DNA from: Lunatimonas salinarum
GTDB lineage: Bacteria > Bacteroidota > Bacteroidia > Cytophagales > Cyclobacteriaceae
Assembly: GCF_017811155.1 (NCBI RefSeq)
Contig: NZ_JACVCV010000012.1
Location: 62,001 to 126,000, forward strand
Length of the DNA: 64,000 bases
Direction of reading: 5' to 3'
Shown here: in pieces, positions 9,467 to 18,609 of the stretch
Numbering within the stretch: position 1 is the stretch's first letter
How the letters are laid out: the number at the start of each line of letters is the position of its first letter
Position numbers and translations under genes: made by a program
The notes under the pieces: model-generated
What the model saw: only the letters and a program-made list of their open reading frames with translations
Told to the model about the DNA's origin: nothing
Databases searched by the model: none

Positions 9467-9646
9467 AACCTAACCAACGAACCTATAGATTGAAAACATG
9501 ATTGCAAAGAATTAACTTGCCGAAAATCAGAAATATGTAGAAATACTTTTTTCTTGTCTCTTTGCAGAAAAGTCAATAAATCATTACCCCTTTCATTTTA
9601 ACATACATCCACTACACCTACCACATTGACCACAAAAGCAATTGAT

Positions 9647-9697
9647 AGAAAGTAAAGCGAAAAAATCAGGGTTAAAGGTGAATCAACAGAAAGTAAA
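9647..9697 (+). repeat. Direct repeat of AGAAAGTAAA in the gap before the AlbA_2 gene
   Basis: The 290-base gap 9467-9756 is AT-rich and holds no convincing gene. It contains two identical copies of AGAAAGTAAA (9647-9656 and 9688-9697), 41 bases apart start to start, close to four DNA helix turns. They could be regulator binding sites for the gene starting at 9757 or chance in AT-rich DNA. No clear promoter or terminator is visible in this gap. Confidence 0.2.
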
Positions 9698-9756
9698 TAA
9701 GCCTGGAAGTATAGAAGCGTATTGACCTTTATATTAACACAATCGGCTCAAGAATA

Positions 9757-10377
9757 ATGGAAAAACTTACCCGACATAGCATTCAGTGGTTTTACAACCT
9801 TTTGGCAAAGGGAGAATGCGAAATTCTTGACTTTAAAGAGGATTTGGAAGACAAAATTGCTTTTGGTAAGTCATTGAAAAATTTTGCCGCAAAATACGAT
9901 GAACTTGCTAAAGATGTAGTGGCTTTTGCCAACAAAAAAGGAGGGTTTTTATTTGTTGGCATCGAAGACAAAACCAAAGAAATCAATCCCGAATTTGAAT
10001 ATATCGATACTAAAGTTTTTGAGCTCATTAGACAAATTCAAGATAGAACTGTTCCTTCTATCACTATCAAGCCTCATAAAATCAGCGTTGATGGTAAGGA
10101 AATTTTAGTGCTAGAAGTGCCATTTACTACACAACTTCACAGAACTTCGAAAAGTGAATACCTAATTCGCAGCAACGATGGGAATCGGCCTATTGAAACG
10201 TTTGAAATGGCCACTGTTCAAGCGGAAAAGGGATTGATTATATATGATCAAAAAATCTGGGATTTACCGTTAAACAGTAAAGAAAAAGACAAGCAGGGAA
10301 ATCCAATTCCAGGTTGGCAAGATATAAATAGAAAAAGAGATTTATGGGCCCGTATTTTTCAGGAAAAATTTGATATT
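9757..10377 (+). pseudogene. Truncated AlbA_2 (Schlafen-like) DNA-binding domain gene
   Basis: Residues 1-207 of a continuous frame encode an AlbA_2/Schlafen-type domain: GECEILDFKEDL near residue 20, the conserved VVAFANKKGGFLFVGIED (about 54-71), ILVLEVPFTTQLHR and YLIRSNDGNRPIE (about 142-154). Such proteins normally continue for another 150-300 residues, often with an ATPase-like domain, and commonly sit in type I restriction-modification loci. Here that part is missing and the frame runs without a stop into a signal peptide beginning at 10378. The upstream gene was therefore probably cut by a deletion or insertion that joined two unrelated genes. A product of about 1025 residues is formally possible. 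Confidence 0.75.
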
Positions 10378-12834
10378 ATGCAAAAGGTAAGTTGGGTGTT
10401 TTTTTTGCTGTTGTTTCAAAGTTTTTTGTCTTTTTCTCAAGAAGTCACTTTAGAAACAGACTATTTAAGGGTTACATTTGATGAAAAAGGTCAAATTACT
10501 ACCTTGCAGGATAGGGCATCGGGTAAGGATTATTTGCAGCAGCATTCGCTCGATGGTGCAAGTTTGGTACGTATCCGGGTTGGAGGGGAGTATTGGTTGC
10601 CTGATGCGATGCATGTTTCTGGTAATCAAATTTCGCTAGATTATCCTATTGGAAAAACGGCTCTACAACTAGCTGTAAAGTCCAATCCCAAATACCTTTC
10701 CTTTGAATTGATTTCCGTAAGCTCCGATGTGGCTATTGATTTGATCGTTTGGGGACCTTTTCCTACTACGATCAGCGAGGTGATAGGCGAGTCGGTAGGT
10801 GTGGTGAGGGACAGTGATTTCGCTCTTGGCATTCAAGCGCTCAATGTCAAGACCCTTGGAGGGTTTCCAACGACCGAAGACGATATAGAGCCAGCTTACG
10901 ATATTTTTGAAACGGGTAACCTGACCGATGTCGAAGCAGATTGGCGAAGGAAGAAGTTTTACCGCGGCCAAACCGCTAAACCGATTGACGGGGGCTCCAT
11001 CCTACAAGCATATACCCGAAGCAGGCAGAATGACCGGATTATCGAAAATTGGGGCCACACCCACTACTTAGCCCCAGCTTTTTCGGATGGGGGCATTGTG
11101 GGGAGTAAAATTGCTGTTTTTGGGTGTCCACCTGCTAAGGCTCTGGAAATTATAGGGGAAATGGAACTGGCCGAAGGTCTGCCCCATCCTATGATTGGTG
11201 GAGAGTGGGCAAAAACCGCTAGGGAAGCGACAGCTTCCTACCTTATTATTGGATTTACAGAGGACGATTTGGATCAAGCCCTTGCTTTGACGAAAAAGGC
11301 CGGTCTGAAGTATCTGTATCATGGGCATCCATTTAAGTCTTGGGGCCATTTTCCGCTTATTGAAAAAGCTTTTCCCGATAATTGGGAGAGCATGAAGCGA
11401 AGTGTTGATCGGGCAAGACAGCAGGGTATTTCGTTGGGAGTACACACATTGAGTAATTTTATCCAAACAAACGATCCGTATGTGACTCCAATCCCCGACC
11501 AACGATTGGCTAAGGTTGGAGAAAGTAGTCTTGTCCGGGATTTAGCCGAAGATGCTGATGAAATATTTATTGAATCACCGCTGTTTTTCAACCAAATGAA
11601 AAACAACGCTCTTAAGTCGGTACAGATCGGCGATGAGATCATTCGCTACGATGAGGTCTCGGAAAACCAACCTTGGCACTTGAAGGGATGTATCCGGGGA
11701 GCTTTCGGTACGCGTGCTTCTGCCCACAAGGCGGGGACCAAGATCGGAAAATTGATGGATCATGGATATAAGGTTTTCCTTAGTGATGCAGCATTATCTG
11801 AGGAGATTGCAATCACACTGGCTAACCTATTTAATGAAACTGGTCTTTTACAGATTTCTTTTGATGGCTTGGAAGGGGTGTGGTCAACCGGTATGGGACA
11901 GTATGCCCGGTCTTTGTTTACTAAGACGTGGTATGATCACTTGAACGAAGATCTCAGAGGCAAAGTCATCAATGACGCAAGTAATCCAAGTCATTTCAAT
12001 TGGCACATCAATACCCGTTATAATTGGGGAGAACCCTGGTATGCTGGGTTTAGGGAAAGCCAGACCCAGTATCGATTGATGAATCAGGATTTTTACCGAC
12101 GAAATCTACTTCCTGCCATGTTGGGATGGTTTAGTATGAATTCGCAGACCAGCATAGAAGATACGGAGTGGCTTTTGGCAAGAGCGGCCGGATTTGATGC
12201 TGGATTTGCATTTAACTTAAATCTTAATCAGGTTGCCGAAAACAAGGCGAGTGATGCTATTTTTGATGCGATCAAAACTTGGGAGACTGCCCGTATGGCG
12301 GGAGCCTTCAGCCAAGATCAGAAAAAGCGCATGGAGGATATTAAAAATGAATTCCATTTGAAGCCCGTCGGTCCGAGTGAGTGGAGTCTTTATCAATACA
12401 AGATTGAAAGATACGTTCATGAACAGAAAATCAGGCAGCCAGGCGAGCCGGTCTATTCGGTATTTGAATTTGACAATCCCTACGATGAACAAGAGTTAAT
12501 GTTTATCATCGATCTAAAACTTGGCGATGGAGATAGGAGCTCAAAAATTGAATCCATAAAAGTAGAAATTAACAACTATGCTGAGTTGGAAATCCCCGTC
12601 ACCATGGATCGTGGGCAAGTGCTTAAGCTCGGACGAGCGGGACAGATCGAGCTTTACGAGAAAAATTGGGATCTTGTAAAAACCATTCCGATAGATCGAA
12701 AAATTCCTTTGTTGAAGCGGGGAAAAAACAGTATCTTGATCGATGCCGGATTTGTGACGGATGGCAAAGCTAGCTTGAGGGTGGAGATGAAGACGGAAAG
12801 CAAGCCAGAGAAAGTAGTAATAAGGGATAAATAG
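10378..12834 (+). CDS. Secreted carbohydrate-active-like protein (TIM-barrel-like), unassigned
   Basis: The likely start is the ATG at 10378, because MQKVSWVFFLLLFQSFLSFSQ is a clear signal peptide; the frame upstream codes for an unrelated DNA-binding domain. The mature protein (about 795 residues) starts with a beta-rich region (VTLETDYLRVTFDEKGQI), as seen ahead of glycoside hydrolase barrels. Segments such as GLKYLYHGHPFKSWGHF, QQGISLGVHTLSNF and LLQISFDGLEGVW (residues about 310-500) look like alternating strands and helices with acidic residues at strand ends. The C-terminal ~150 residues are beta-rich. I do not recognise a named GH family. It lies 160 bases before a GH109-like gene, which supports a role in glycan breakdown. 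Confidence 0.6.
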   Translation: MQKVSWVFFLLLFQSFLSFSQEVTLETDYLRVTFDEKGQITTLQDRASGKDYLQQHSLDGASLVRIRVGGEYWLPDAMHVSGNQISLDYPIGKTALQLAVKSNPKYLSFELISVSSDVAIDLIVWGPFPTTISEVIGESVGVVRDSDFALGIQALNVKTLGGFPTTEDDIEPAYDIFETGNLTDVEADWRRKKFYRGQTAKPIDGGSILQAYTRSRQNDRIIENWGHTHYLAPAFSDGGIVGSKIAVFGCPPAKALEIIGEMELAEGLPHPMIGGEWAKTAREATASYLIIGFTEDDLDQALALTKKAGLKYLYHGHPFKSWGHFPLIEKAFPDNWESMKRSVDRARQQGISLGVHTLSNFIQTNDPYVTPIPDQRLAKVGESSLVRDLAEDADEIFIESPLFFNQMKNNALKSVQIGDEIIRYDEVSENQPWHLKGCIRGAFGTRASAHKAGTKIGKLMDHGYKVFLSDAALSEEIAITLANLFNETGLLQISFDGLEGVWSTGMGQYARSLFTKTWYDHLNEDLRGKVINDASNPSHFNWHINTRYNWGEPWYAGFRESQTQYRLMNQDFYRRNLLPAMLGWFSMNSQTSIEDTEWLLARAAGFDAGFAFNLNLNQVAENKASDAIFDAIKTWETARMAGAFSQDQKKRMEDIKNEFHLKPVGPSEWSLYQYKIERYVHEQKIRQPGEPVYSVFEFDNPYDEQELMFIIDLKLGDGDRSSKIESIKVEINNYAELEIPVTMDRGQVLKLGRAGQIELYEKNWDLVKTIPIDRKIPLLKRGKNSILIDAGFVTDGKASLRVEMKTESKPEKVVIRDK

Positions 12835-12994
12835 TGCTTCATTTCCTTGAAATTCTGTTGAGTAGACAAGTTCATCCAGCATCCTGATGGCGACTGGGTC
12901 TAGATTACAAAATATCCGCATTCGAAACCACTTTCGTCATTTTGCCATTAAGGCAGCTATATTGAAGAATCAACATTCAAACGAACAATAACTC

Positions 12995-14410
12995 ATGAAA
13001 ACCAATCGAAGAGATTTCTTAAAACTATCCGGAGTGGCAGGAACCGGATTGGCAGGCGCAGGCCTTGCCGGATTTACCCCCCGAAGCATTGGTGCAGAAT
13101 CGTTTAATCCCCCAAAATGGGAACGCTTCAATATGTCCGGATATGCAGCGCCCAAGTTGGACGTGGTACGTGTAGGACTTATCGGTATTGGTAATCGAGG
13201 TTCCGGGGCTCTGCGCCGCTTGTCCCGCATAGAAGGTGTGGAAATTACAGCCCTATCTGACCTCTACCCTGACCGGGTACAAAAGGGAAATGAAACCGTG
13301 GGAGAGTGGGGGCATAAACCGCATCTTTATTCGGGTGGGCCTGAAGACTGGAAAAAGCTTTGTGATCGCCAAGACGTCGATTTGGTGTACATATGCACCC
13401 CTTGGGCCTTGCACGCCCCTCAGGCAATTTATGCGATGGAACACGGCAAACATGCGGTGACGGAGCTTCCCTCCGCACAAACCCTCGAGGACTGCTGGAA
13501 GCTGGTAGAAACCTCCGAAAAAACGAAGAAGCACTGCATGTTACTGGAGAACGTATGCTACGATTTCTTCGAAATGCTTACATTGAATATGGCTCGTCAG
13601 GGCTTTTTTGGAGAGATACTGCACGGTGAAGGTGCCTACATCCATGACTTGTTGATGGCTAATTTTAGTAAAACAGGGTATTCCAACATGTGGAGGTTGG
13701 AGGAAAATGCCAGTAAAAATGGTAACCTGTATCCCATGCATGGCCTTGGTTCCATCGCCCAGATTATGAATATCAATTATGGGGACAAAATGGATTTCTT
13801 GGTATCGGTCTCTACGGATGATTTTATGATGGGAAAGAAGGCGGAGGAACTGGCACAATCTGATGATTTTTGGAAACCTTACGTAGGCAGGCCCTACCGG
13901 GGAAACCTGAACACCAGTATCATCCGAACCAGCTTGGGTAAAACGATCATGCTACAGCACGATGTCACCTCTCCTCGCCCATATTCCCGTATTCATCTAC
14001 TAAGCGGCACCAAGGGAGCCGCTATGAAGTACCCCGAGCCGGGACGAATAGCCACCGGCCACGAGGGATGGTTGTCACAGGAGGAATTTGCCGAACTGGA
14101 AGCGAAATATACGCCCGAGATTACCAAGCGAGTAGGAGAGATGGCAAAGCAGGTAGGTGGCCACGGAGGGATGGATACCCTCATGGATTGGCGCTTGATA
14201 GACTGTCTTCGAAATGGACTCCCACTGGACATGAACGTTTACGACGCCGCGACCTGGAGTTCGATCGTGCCACTTTCCGGCTGGTCTGTCGCTAATCGGT
14301 CTATGCCGGTAGAGGTTCCTGACTTTACGGCTGGACTTTGGAGCAGCAATAAGCCAATGATGGACATTAATCTGGTGAAGGGTGGAAATACCCTGCTGAA
14401 GATGCGTTAA
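12995..14410 (+). CDS. Gfo/Idh/MocA family oxidoreductase, GH109-like
   Basis: A 471-residue protein with a twin-arginine signal (NRRDFLKLSG, residues 3-12) and an Ala/Gly-rich hydrophobic stretch, so exported folded with its cofactor. The NAD-binding Rossmann motif GLIGIGNRGSGALRRL is at about residues 61-76, followed by CTPWALHAPQA and the HAVTELPSAQTLEDCW segment. The MLLENVCYDFFEM and GAYIHDLL blocks and the overall length match the GH109 alpha-N-acetylgalactosaminidase group, which uses NAD in a redox-assisted hydrolysis. The exact substrate is inferred. It probably works with the secreted protein encoded just upstream. Confidence 0.85.
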   Translation: MKTNRRDFLKLSGVAGTGLAGAGLAGFTPRSIGAESFNPPKWERFNMSGYAAPKLDVVRVGLIGIGNRGSGALRRLSRIEGVEITALSDLYPDRVQKGNETVGEWGHKPHLYSGGPEDWKKLCDRQDVDLVYICTPWALHAPQAIYAMEHGKHAVTELPSAQTLEDCWKLVETSEKTKKHCMLLENVCYDFFEMLTLNMARQGFFGEILHGEGAYIHDLLMANFSKTGYSNMWRLEENASKNGNLYPMHGLGSIAQIMNINYGDKMDFLVSVSTDDFMMGKKAEELAQSDDFWKPYVGRPYRGNLNTSIIRTSLGKTIMLQHDVTSPRPYSRIHLLSGTKGAAMKYPEPGRIATGHEGWLSQEEFAELEAKYTPEITKRVGEMAKQVGGHGGMDTLMDWRLIDCLRNGLPLDMNVYDAATWSSIVPLSGWSVANRSMPVEVPDFTAGLWSSNKPMMDINLVKGGNTLLKMR

Positions 14411-14481
14411 GAATCACGGGGATTTTTGGCTGGGTAACCCATTTGGATTTGAATAGCTGGCTTGTCCGATTATTGCATAAG

Positions 14482-15579
14482 TTAGGCCTTTTCATCATCC
14501 AGTGGGTTAAACAGTCCCTCTATTCTAAGCTGAACACCCATTTTGGGCTCATTGATCTCAAGGTTGGAAATTCCCAGTCCCATGAGCCGCAAGGGCATTT
14601 TAAGTGGTTCTTGGTTGAGTAACTCCTCCGAAAACAACAGGATGTCGGGATTTTGGAGGTATCTTGGAAGGCTTTTACTTCTAGTTTGTTGAGTGAAATC
14701 CTTGTATTTTAATTTCAGGGTAAGTGTTCTCCCTCGAAGTTGATTCTTTCCCATCCGAGCGAGCAGCTCCTCGGCGAGTTTATACCGGGCGGCATGGAGT
14801 TGTTCGCCTAGAAAGAGGTCTTTTTCAAATGTGTTTTCAACACTGATTGATTTCCGATCCCTATTGGGATTGACAGGGCTGTGGTGGATTCCGCGTACAA
14901 TTTCAAAATAATGAAGCCCTGATTTCCCAAATCGCCGGGTAAGGAAATCCAGAGAATATTGCTTCAAATCGGAACCTTGATGGATACCCAGCTTTTTCAT
15001 TTTTTCGGCAGTGACCTTCCCGATACCGAAAAAGCGCTCAATGGGAAGCTTTTCAAGAAATGCAGTGGCTTGGTTGGGTGTGATCACGGCTTGCCCATTA
15101 GGTTTGTTCAGGTCAGAGGCTACCTTTGCCAGAAACTTGTTATAGGAAATGCCAGCTGAGGCATTCAGCCCTATTTCACTTTTGATCTTGGAGCGTATTT
15201 CCGTGGCTATTAGTGTAGCCGAAGGGTTTTTGGGCTTGTTTTCCGTTACATCGAGGAAGGCTTCGTCCAGGGATAGTGGCTCCACTAAATCCGTATATTC
15301 GTGGAAAATTTCCCTGATTTGGTACGATAGTTCTTTATACCGCTCAAAACGAGGTTTTACAAAAATCAATCCCGGGCAACGCAGTGCAGCGATCTTAGAG
15401 GGCATCGCAGATTTAACTCCGAATTTTCTTGCTTCGTAAGATGCTGCTGCCACTACACCTCGCTCCCGATTGCCACCAACCGCCACCGGCTTTCCCCGTA
15501 AATCGGGGTTATCCATTTGTTCTACTGATGCAAAAAACGCATCCATGTCAACATGAATAATTTTCCGGGTGGCTTCCAC
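14482..15579 (-). CDS. dinB: DNA polymerase IV
   Basis: A 365-residue Y-family translesion polymerase. The start is GTG at 15579, since the catalytic motif HVDMDAFFASVEQ begins at residue 9 and no usable ATG lies upstream. The second catalytic block SLDEAFLDVT (about residues 102-111) supplies the other acidic metal ligands. The helix-hairpin-helix thumb (GIGKVTAEKMKKLGI, about 185-200) and the little-finger domain with KSISVENTF follow. The C-terminus ends near LFNPLDDEKA and may lack a clear beta-clamp motif. It is transcribed alone, tail-to-tail with the GH109-like gene. Confidence 0.95.
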   Translation of the reverse strand: MEATRKIIHVDMDAFFASVEQMDNPDLRGKPVAVGGNRERGVVAAASYEARKFGVKSAMPSKIAALRCPGLIFVKPRFERYKELSYQIREIFHEYTDLVEPLSLDEAFLDVTENKPKNPSATLIATEIRSKIKSEIGLNASAGISYNKFLAKVASDLNKPNGQAVITPNQATAFLEKLPIERFFGIGKVTAEKMKKLGIHQGSDLKQYSLDFLTRRFGKSGLHYFEIVRGIHHSPVNPNRDRKSISVENTFEKDLFLGEQLHAARYKLAEELLARMGKNQLRGRTLTLKLKYKDFTQQTRSKSLPRYLQNPDILLFSEELLNQEPLKMPLRLMGLGISNLEINEPKMGVQLRIEGLFNPLDDEKA

Positions 15580-15630
15580 GTCTGAGGGGATAATTACAGT
15601 GGGAAGTTACATGCATCTTTTTAAATTAAA

Positions 15631-15649
15631 AAGCGGGGAAGCCCCGCTT
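15631..15649 (-). terminator. Rho-independent terminator downstream of gdhA
   Basis: A perfect 8-bp stem (AAGCGGGG / CCCCGCTT) with a 3-base loop. On the minus strand it is followed by a T-rich run (TTTTAATTT), the right orientation for ending gdhA transcription. It lies between gdhA and dinB, so dinB probably needs its own promoter. The remainder of 15650-15803 shows no gene or recognisable site. Confidence 0.8.
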
Positions 15650-15803
15650 ATTTGTCTGTCTCTAATTGTTTTTCTCGCATATCGTTATCACAGGTCTATC
15701 AGGGAATCGCTTTTTCGATTAATGGCCTACTAGTGGGTTGTTCTAGTATGCAGCGACTGAATAGTGCCTGTGGAACTTTTTGGGTTCGACTGCTACTGCC
15801 TTC

Positions 15804-17153
15804 TTACCAGCTTCCCTGTGCTACCATGGCTTTTGCCACGCGTTCAAAACCGGCGATGTTGGCTGCATTGAGATAATCCTGTGCATCAAGCGAGTATTTT
15901 TTCATGGTGTCCTGGCAATTTTCATGAATGCCCTGCATGATTACCCGCAGTTCGGTTTCCATTCTGGATCTTGACCAATAACGACCGAGGCGGTTTTGTG
16001 TCATTTCCAGTCCTGAAATGGCTACTCCCCCCGCATTGGCCGCCTTGCCGGGGGCATAGATGATGTTGGAATGTTGCACAGCCTTGATGGCGGCGTCTGT
16101 AAGCGGCATATTGGCTCCTTCCGCAATCAGGATCGCACCGTTTTTACTCAGGTCTTGCACGTCTGACTCATCCAATTCGTTTTGAGTCGCACAGGGGAAC
16201 GCACATTCTGCTGGAATCGACCAGAGACGCTTTTCAGTTCCCTCGTAGTATTTGGCAGACTTGTATTTTTCAGCGTAGCCTGCTATGCTCTCTCGCTTTT
16301 CATTTTTTAGTACTTTTAAAAACGCCAGTTTCTCTTCATCCACACCTTCTTCATCGTGTATAAAGCCTGTGGAGTCAGAAAATGCGACTACCTTGGCCTT
16401 ATCGTGTATTAGTTTTTCGATGGCAAACTGAGATACGTTACCGGACCCGGATACCAGGCAGACTTTATTTGCCAGGTCTTTGTCAACTTCCGCCAGCATG
16501 TATTCAGCAAAGTGCACCAATCCGTACCCGGTAGCCTCTGGACGAAGAAAAGAGCCGCCCCAAAGGGGACCTTTGCCCGTAATGCTTCCCTGAAATTCGT
16601 TTTTAATTTTTTTGAAGGCTCCAAAAAGGTAGCCAATTTCCTTTTCTCCCACACCGATGTCCCCGGCAGGGATGTCGGTGAAATGGCCAATGTGACGGTA
16701 TGCTTCCAACATCCAAGCCTGGCAGAAGCGCATGATCTCCCGGTCTGACTTATGCTTTGGATTAAAATCAGCGCCTCCCTTTCCGGCACCCAAAGGCAGC
16801 CCTGTTAGCGCATTCTTGAAGGTCTGCTCAAAAGCCAAAAATTTCAAAATACTCAAGTTTAGGCTAGGGTGGAAGCGCAGTCCTCCCTTATAGGGTCCCA
16901 TCGCCCCATTCATCTGTACCCGATATCCTCGGTTTACCTGGATTTGATTGTTATCATCTGTCCAGCAAACCCGGAATGTGATGATACGCTCCGGTTCAGC
17001 CATTCTTTCAAATACTTTTTCCTCTAAGTATTTCGAGTTCTTTGACAGTACGGGTTCTATGCTGTCAAAGACCTCTAATACGGCTTGGTGAAACTCCGGT
17101 TCACCTGGATTTCTTTCCTTGATGGAGTTTAAAACATAGTCTATTTTCGACAT
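15804..17153 (-). CDS. gdhA: NADP-type glutamate dehydrogenase
   Basis: A 449-residue hexameric-type glutamate dehydrogenase that makes glutamate from 2-oxoglutarate and ammonia. The catalytic region reads MNGAMGPYKGGLRFHPS (about residues 82-98) and then PLGAGKGGADFNPKHKSDREI (about 119-139), with the conserved lysines. The dinucleotide-binding GSGNVSQFAIEKL lies at about 237-249. The length and motifs match the NADP-dependent anabolic group; cofactor preference is inferred. The gene is monocistronic, ended by the hairpin at 15631-15649. Confidence 0.96.
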   Translation of the reverse strand: MSKIDYVLNSIKERNPGEPEFHQAVLEVFDSIEPVLSKNSKYLEEKVFERMAEPERIITFRVCWTDDNNQIQVNRGYRVQMNGAMGPYKGGLRFHPSLNLSILKFLAFEQTFKNALTGLPLGAGKGGADFNPKHKSDREIMRFCQAWMLEAYRHIGHFTDIPAGDIGVGEKEIGYLFGAFKKIKNEFQGSITGKGPLWGGSFLRPEATGYGLVHFAEYMLAEVDKDLANKVCLVSGSGNVSQFAIEKLIHDKAKVVAFSDSTGFIHDEEGVDEEKLAFLKVLKNEKRESIAGYAEKYKSAKYYEGTEKRLWSIPAECAFPCATQNELDESDVQDLSKNGAILIAEGANMPLTDAAIKAVQHSNIIYAPGKAANAGGVAISGLEMTQNRLGRYWSRSRMETELRVIMQGIHENCQDTMKKYSLDAQDYLNAANIAGFERVAKAMVAQGSW

Positions 17154-17279
17154 CTATGCAGGGATTAATGGGTTTAATTAATAAATTGATGGGGTAAAGT
17201 ATTCGTTAACTGGTTCTGGTTGAAAGGAGTTAAAGCCTCAGGTTTTCAATTAAGCCGGTAAATATAACCAAGATTGTAG

Positions 17280-18536
17280 TTATCGATTCAAAAATACATC
17301 AAAAATTGACTGTGATTTTAATAGGCATTCTTCGTATTCGCTCTCAGGGTTGGCATCTATGGTGACGGCACTTCCTACACCAAAATAGAACCTTCCGCTT
17401 GCGACGTCCATTAGTACACTTCTAATCACTACGTTCCAATCAAAATTCCCCAAATCATCGATGTATCCCATACTTCCTGAAAACCAACCACGTCTGAAAT
17501 CTTCATAATAATCAATCAGTTCCATCGACTTGATTTTTGGAGCCCCCGTCATGCTTCCCATGGGGAAGGTTTTTTCGATGATATCCCTAAAGGTCGCAGT
17601 CTTCTTTAAGCTGCAACTTACGGTGGAAATCATTTGGGAAATTTTTTTAAATCGATACACGCCAAACAGCTCTTCTACTTGGACAGTGCCTATTTGGGCC
17701 ACTCTTGACAAGTCATTTCTCATCAGATCTACAATCATGAGATTTTCAGCCTGCTCTTTCTCACTATGTCGGAGCCTTTCGGCCAGTTGGTCGTCTTCGT
17801 CTTGGGTATTTCCCCTTCTGATACTGCCTTTAATCGGTTGTGCGACTAGTACATTTCCGGTTTTTTTCAGAAAACGCTCGGGTGAAGCGCTTAAGACGTA
17901 CTTGCCATCAACAGCACAGAGACCACTAAACGGCATAGGGGATAACTCATTTAGTCTGAGGTAAAGCTGTATTGGGTCTATACCGGAAAAATCGCCCTCG
18001 TAAGATATACAGTAGTTCATCTCGTAAATATCGCCTGCCCGTATATGCTCTTTGATTTTACGGAATTTTTCAAAATAGCGATCCTTGGATGTTAATGTCC
18101 GAATCACCGGGGAGGTTTTCCATAGGGGAGTTAACGGGAGTCGGAAATCGTTGATGTTGGCAACGATCGCCGCGGCCTCCGGATGATAGATGAGCGCTTC
18201 ATTTTCCGTGAATTCTACCCTTAAAATAGCTCGGAAGAAGAATAAATCAGGACAGGAAAACGTAGCAGGATTTAGGCTTTCGAGCTTTTCGTACTGGTTT
18301 TTTTGATCATAGCTGATGATGCCTCCTATCCATTGCCCTTTCGTATGCGCTATCTGTTCGAAATCGATGGATTCGGAACCTGCTAGCAGCAGGTGCTTAA
18401 ATCCCCCCTTCGGATAGGGGATACTGTTTGAGCAAAAATAGCTAAGGTAGGGGTAGTTACTTTGTGTCCAATAAAGAAGGCGCTTCACCCACATCATATC
18501 CCAAGGTACTCGGATGCCATCTTTTCCACTTTTCAT
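17280..18536 (-). CDS. pabB: Aminodeoxychorismate synthase component I
   Basis: A 418-residue chorismate-binding enzyme of the PabB type, which aminates chorismate for p-aminobenzoate and folate synthesis. The motif AQPIKGSIRRG (about residues 230-240) carries the lysine that distinguishes PabB from anthranilate synthase TrpE. ENLMIVDLMRNDLSRVAQIG and FPMGSMTGAPKIKSMELID are the conserved active-site and magnesium-binding segments. The N-terminal TrpE_N-like region is short. A glutaminase partner (PabA) is not in the window. The start may be a few codons downstream of the ATG used here. Confidence 0.92.
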   Translation of the reverse strand: MKSGKDGIRVPWDMMWVKRLLYWTQSNYPYLSYFCSNSIPYPKGGFKHLLLAGSESIDFEQIAHTKGQWIGGIISYDQKNQYEKLESLNPATFSCPDLFFFRAILRVEFTENEALIYHPEAAAIVANINDFRLPLTPLWKTSPVIRTLTSKDRYFEKFRKIKEHIRAGDIYEMNYCISYEGDFSGIDPIQLYLRLNELSPMPFSGLCAVDGKYVLSASPERFLKKTGNVLVAQPIKGSIRRGNTQDEDDQLAERLRHSEKEQAENLMIVDLMRNDLSRVAQIGTVQVEELFGVYRFKKISQMISTVSCSLKKTATFRDIIEKTFPMGSMTGAPKIKSMELIDYYEDFRRGWFSGSMGYIDDLGNFDWNVVIRSVLMDVASGRFYFGVGSAVTIDANPESEYEECLLKSQSIFDVFLNR

Positions 18537-18564
18537 GCAACGAATTTACGCAAAAGAATAAAAA

Positions 18565-18590
18565 AAGGGCTAACGATACCGCTAGCCCTT
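18565..18590 (-). terminator. Rho-independent terminator downstream of the YceI gene
   Basis: An 11-bp stem (AAGGGCTAACG / CGCTAGCCCTT, one G-T pair) with loop ATAC. On the minus strand it is followed by seven T residues counting the stem end. It ends the YceI-like transcript before pabB, which begins 29 bases further on. Confidence 0.8.
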
Positions 18591-18609
18591 TCGCCATCAT
18601 GTAATCAAA

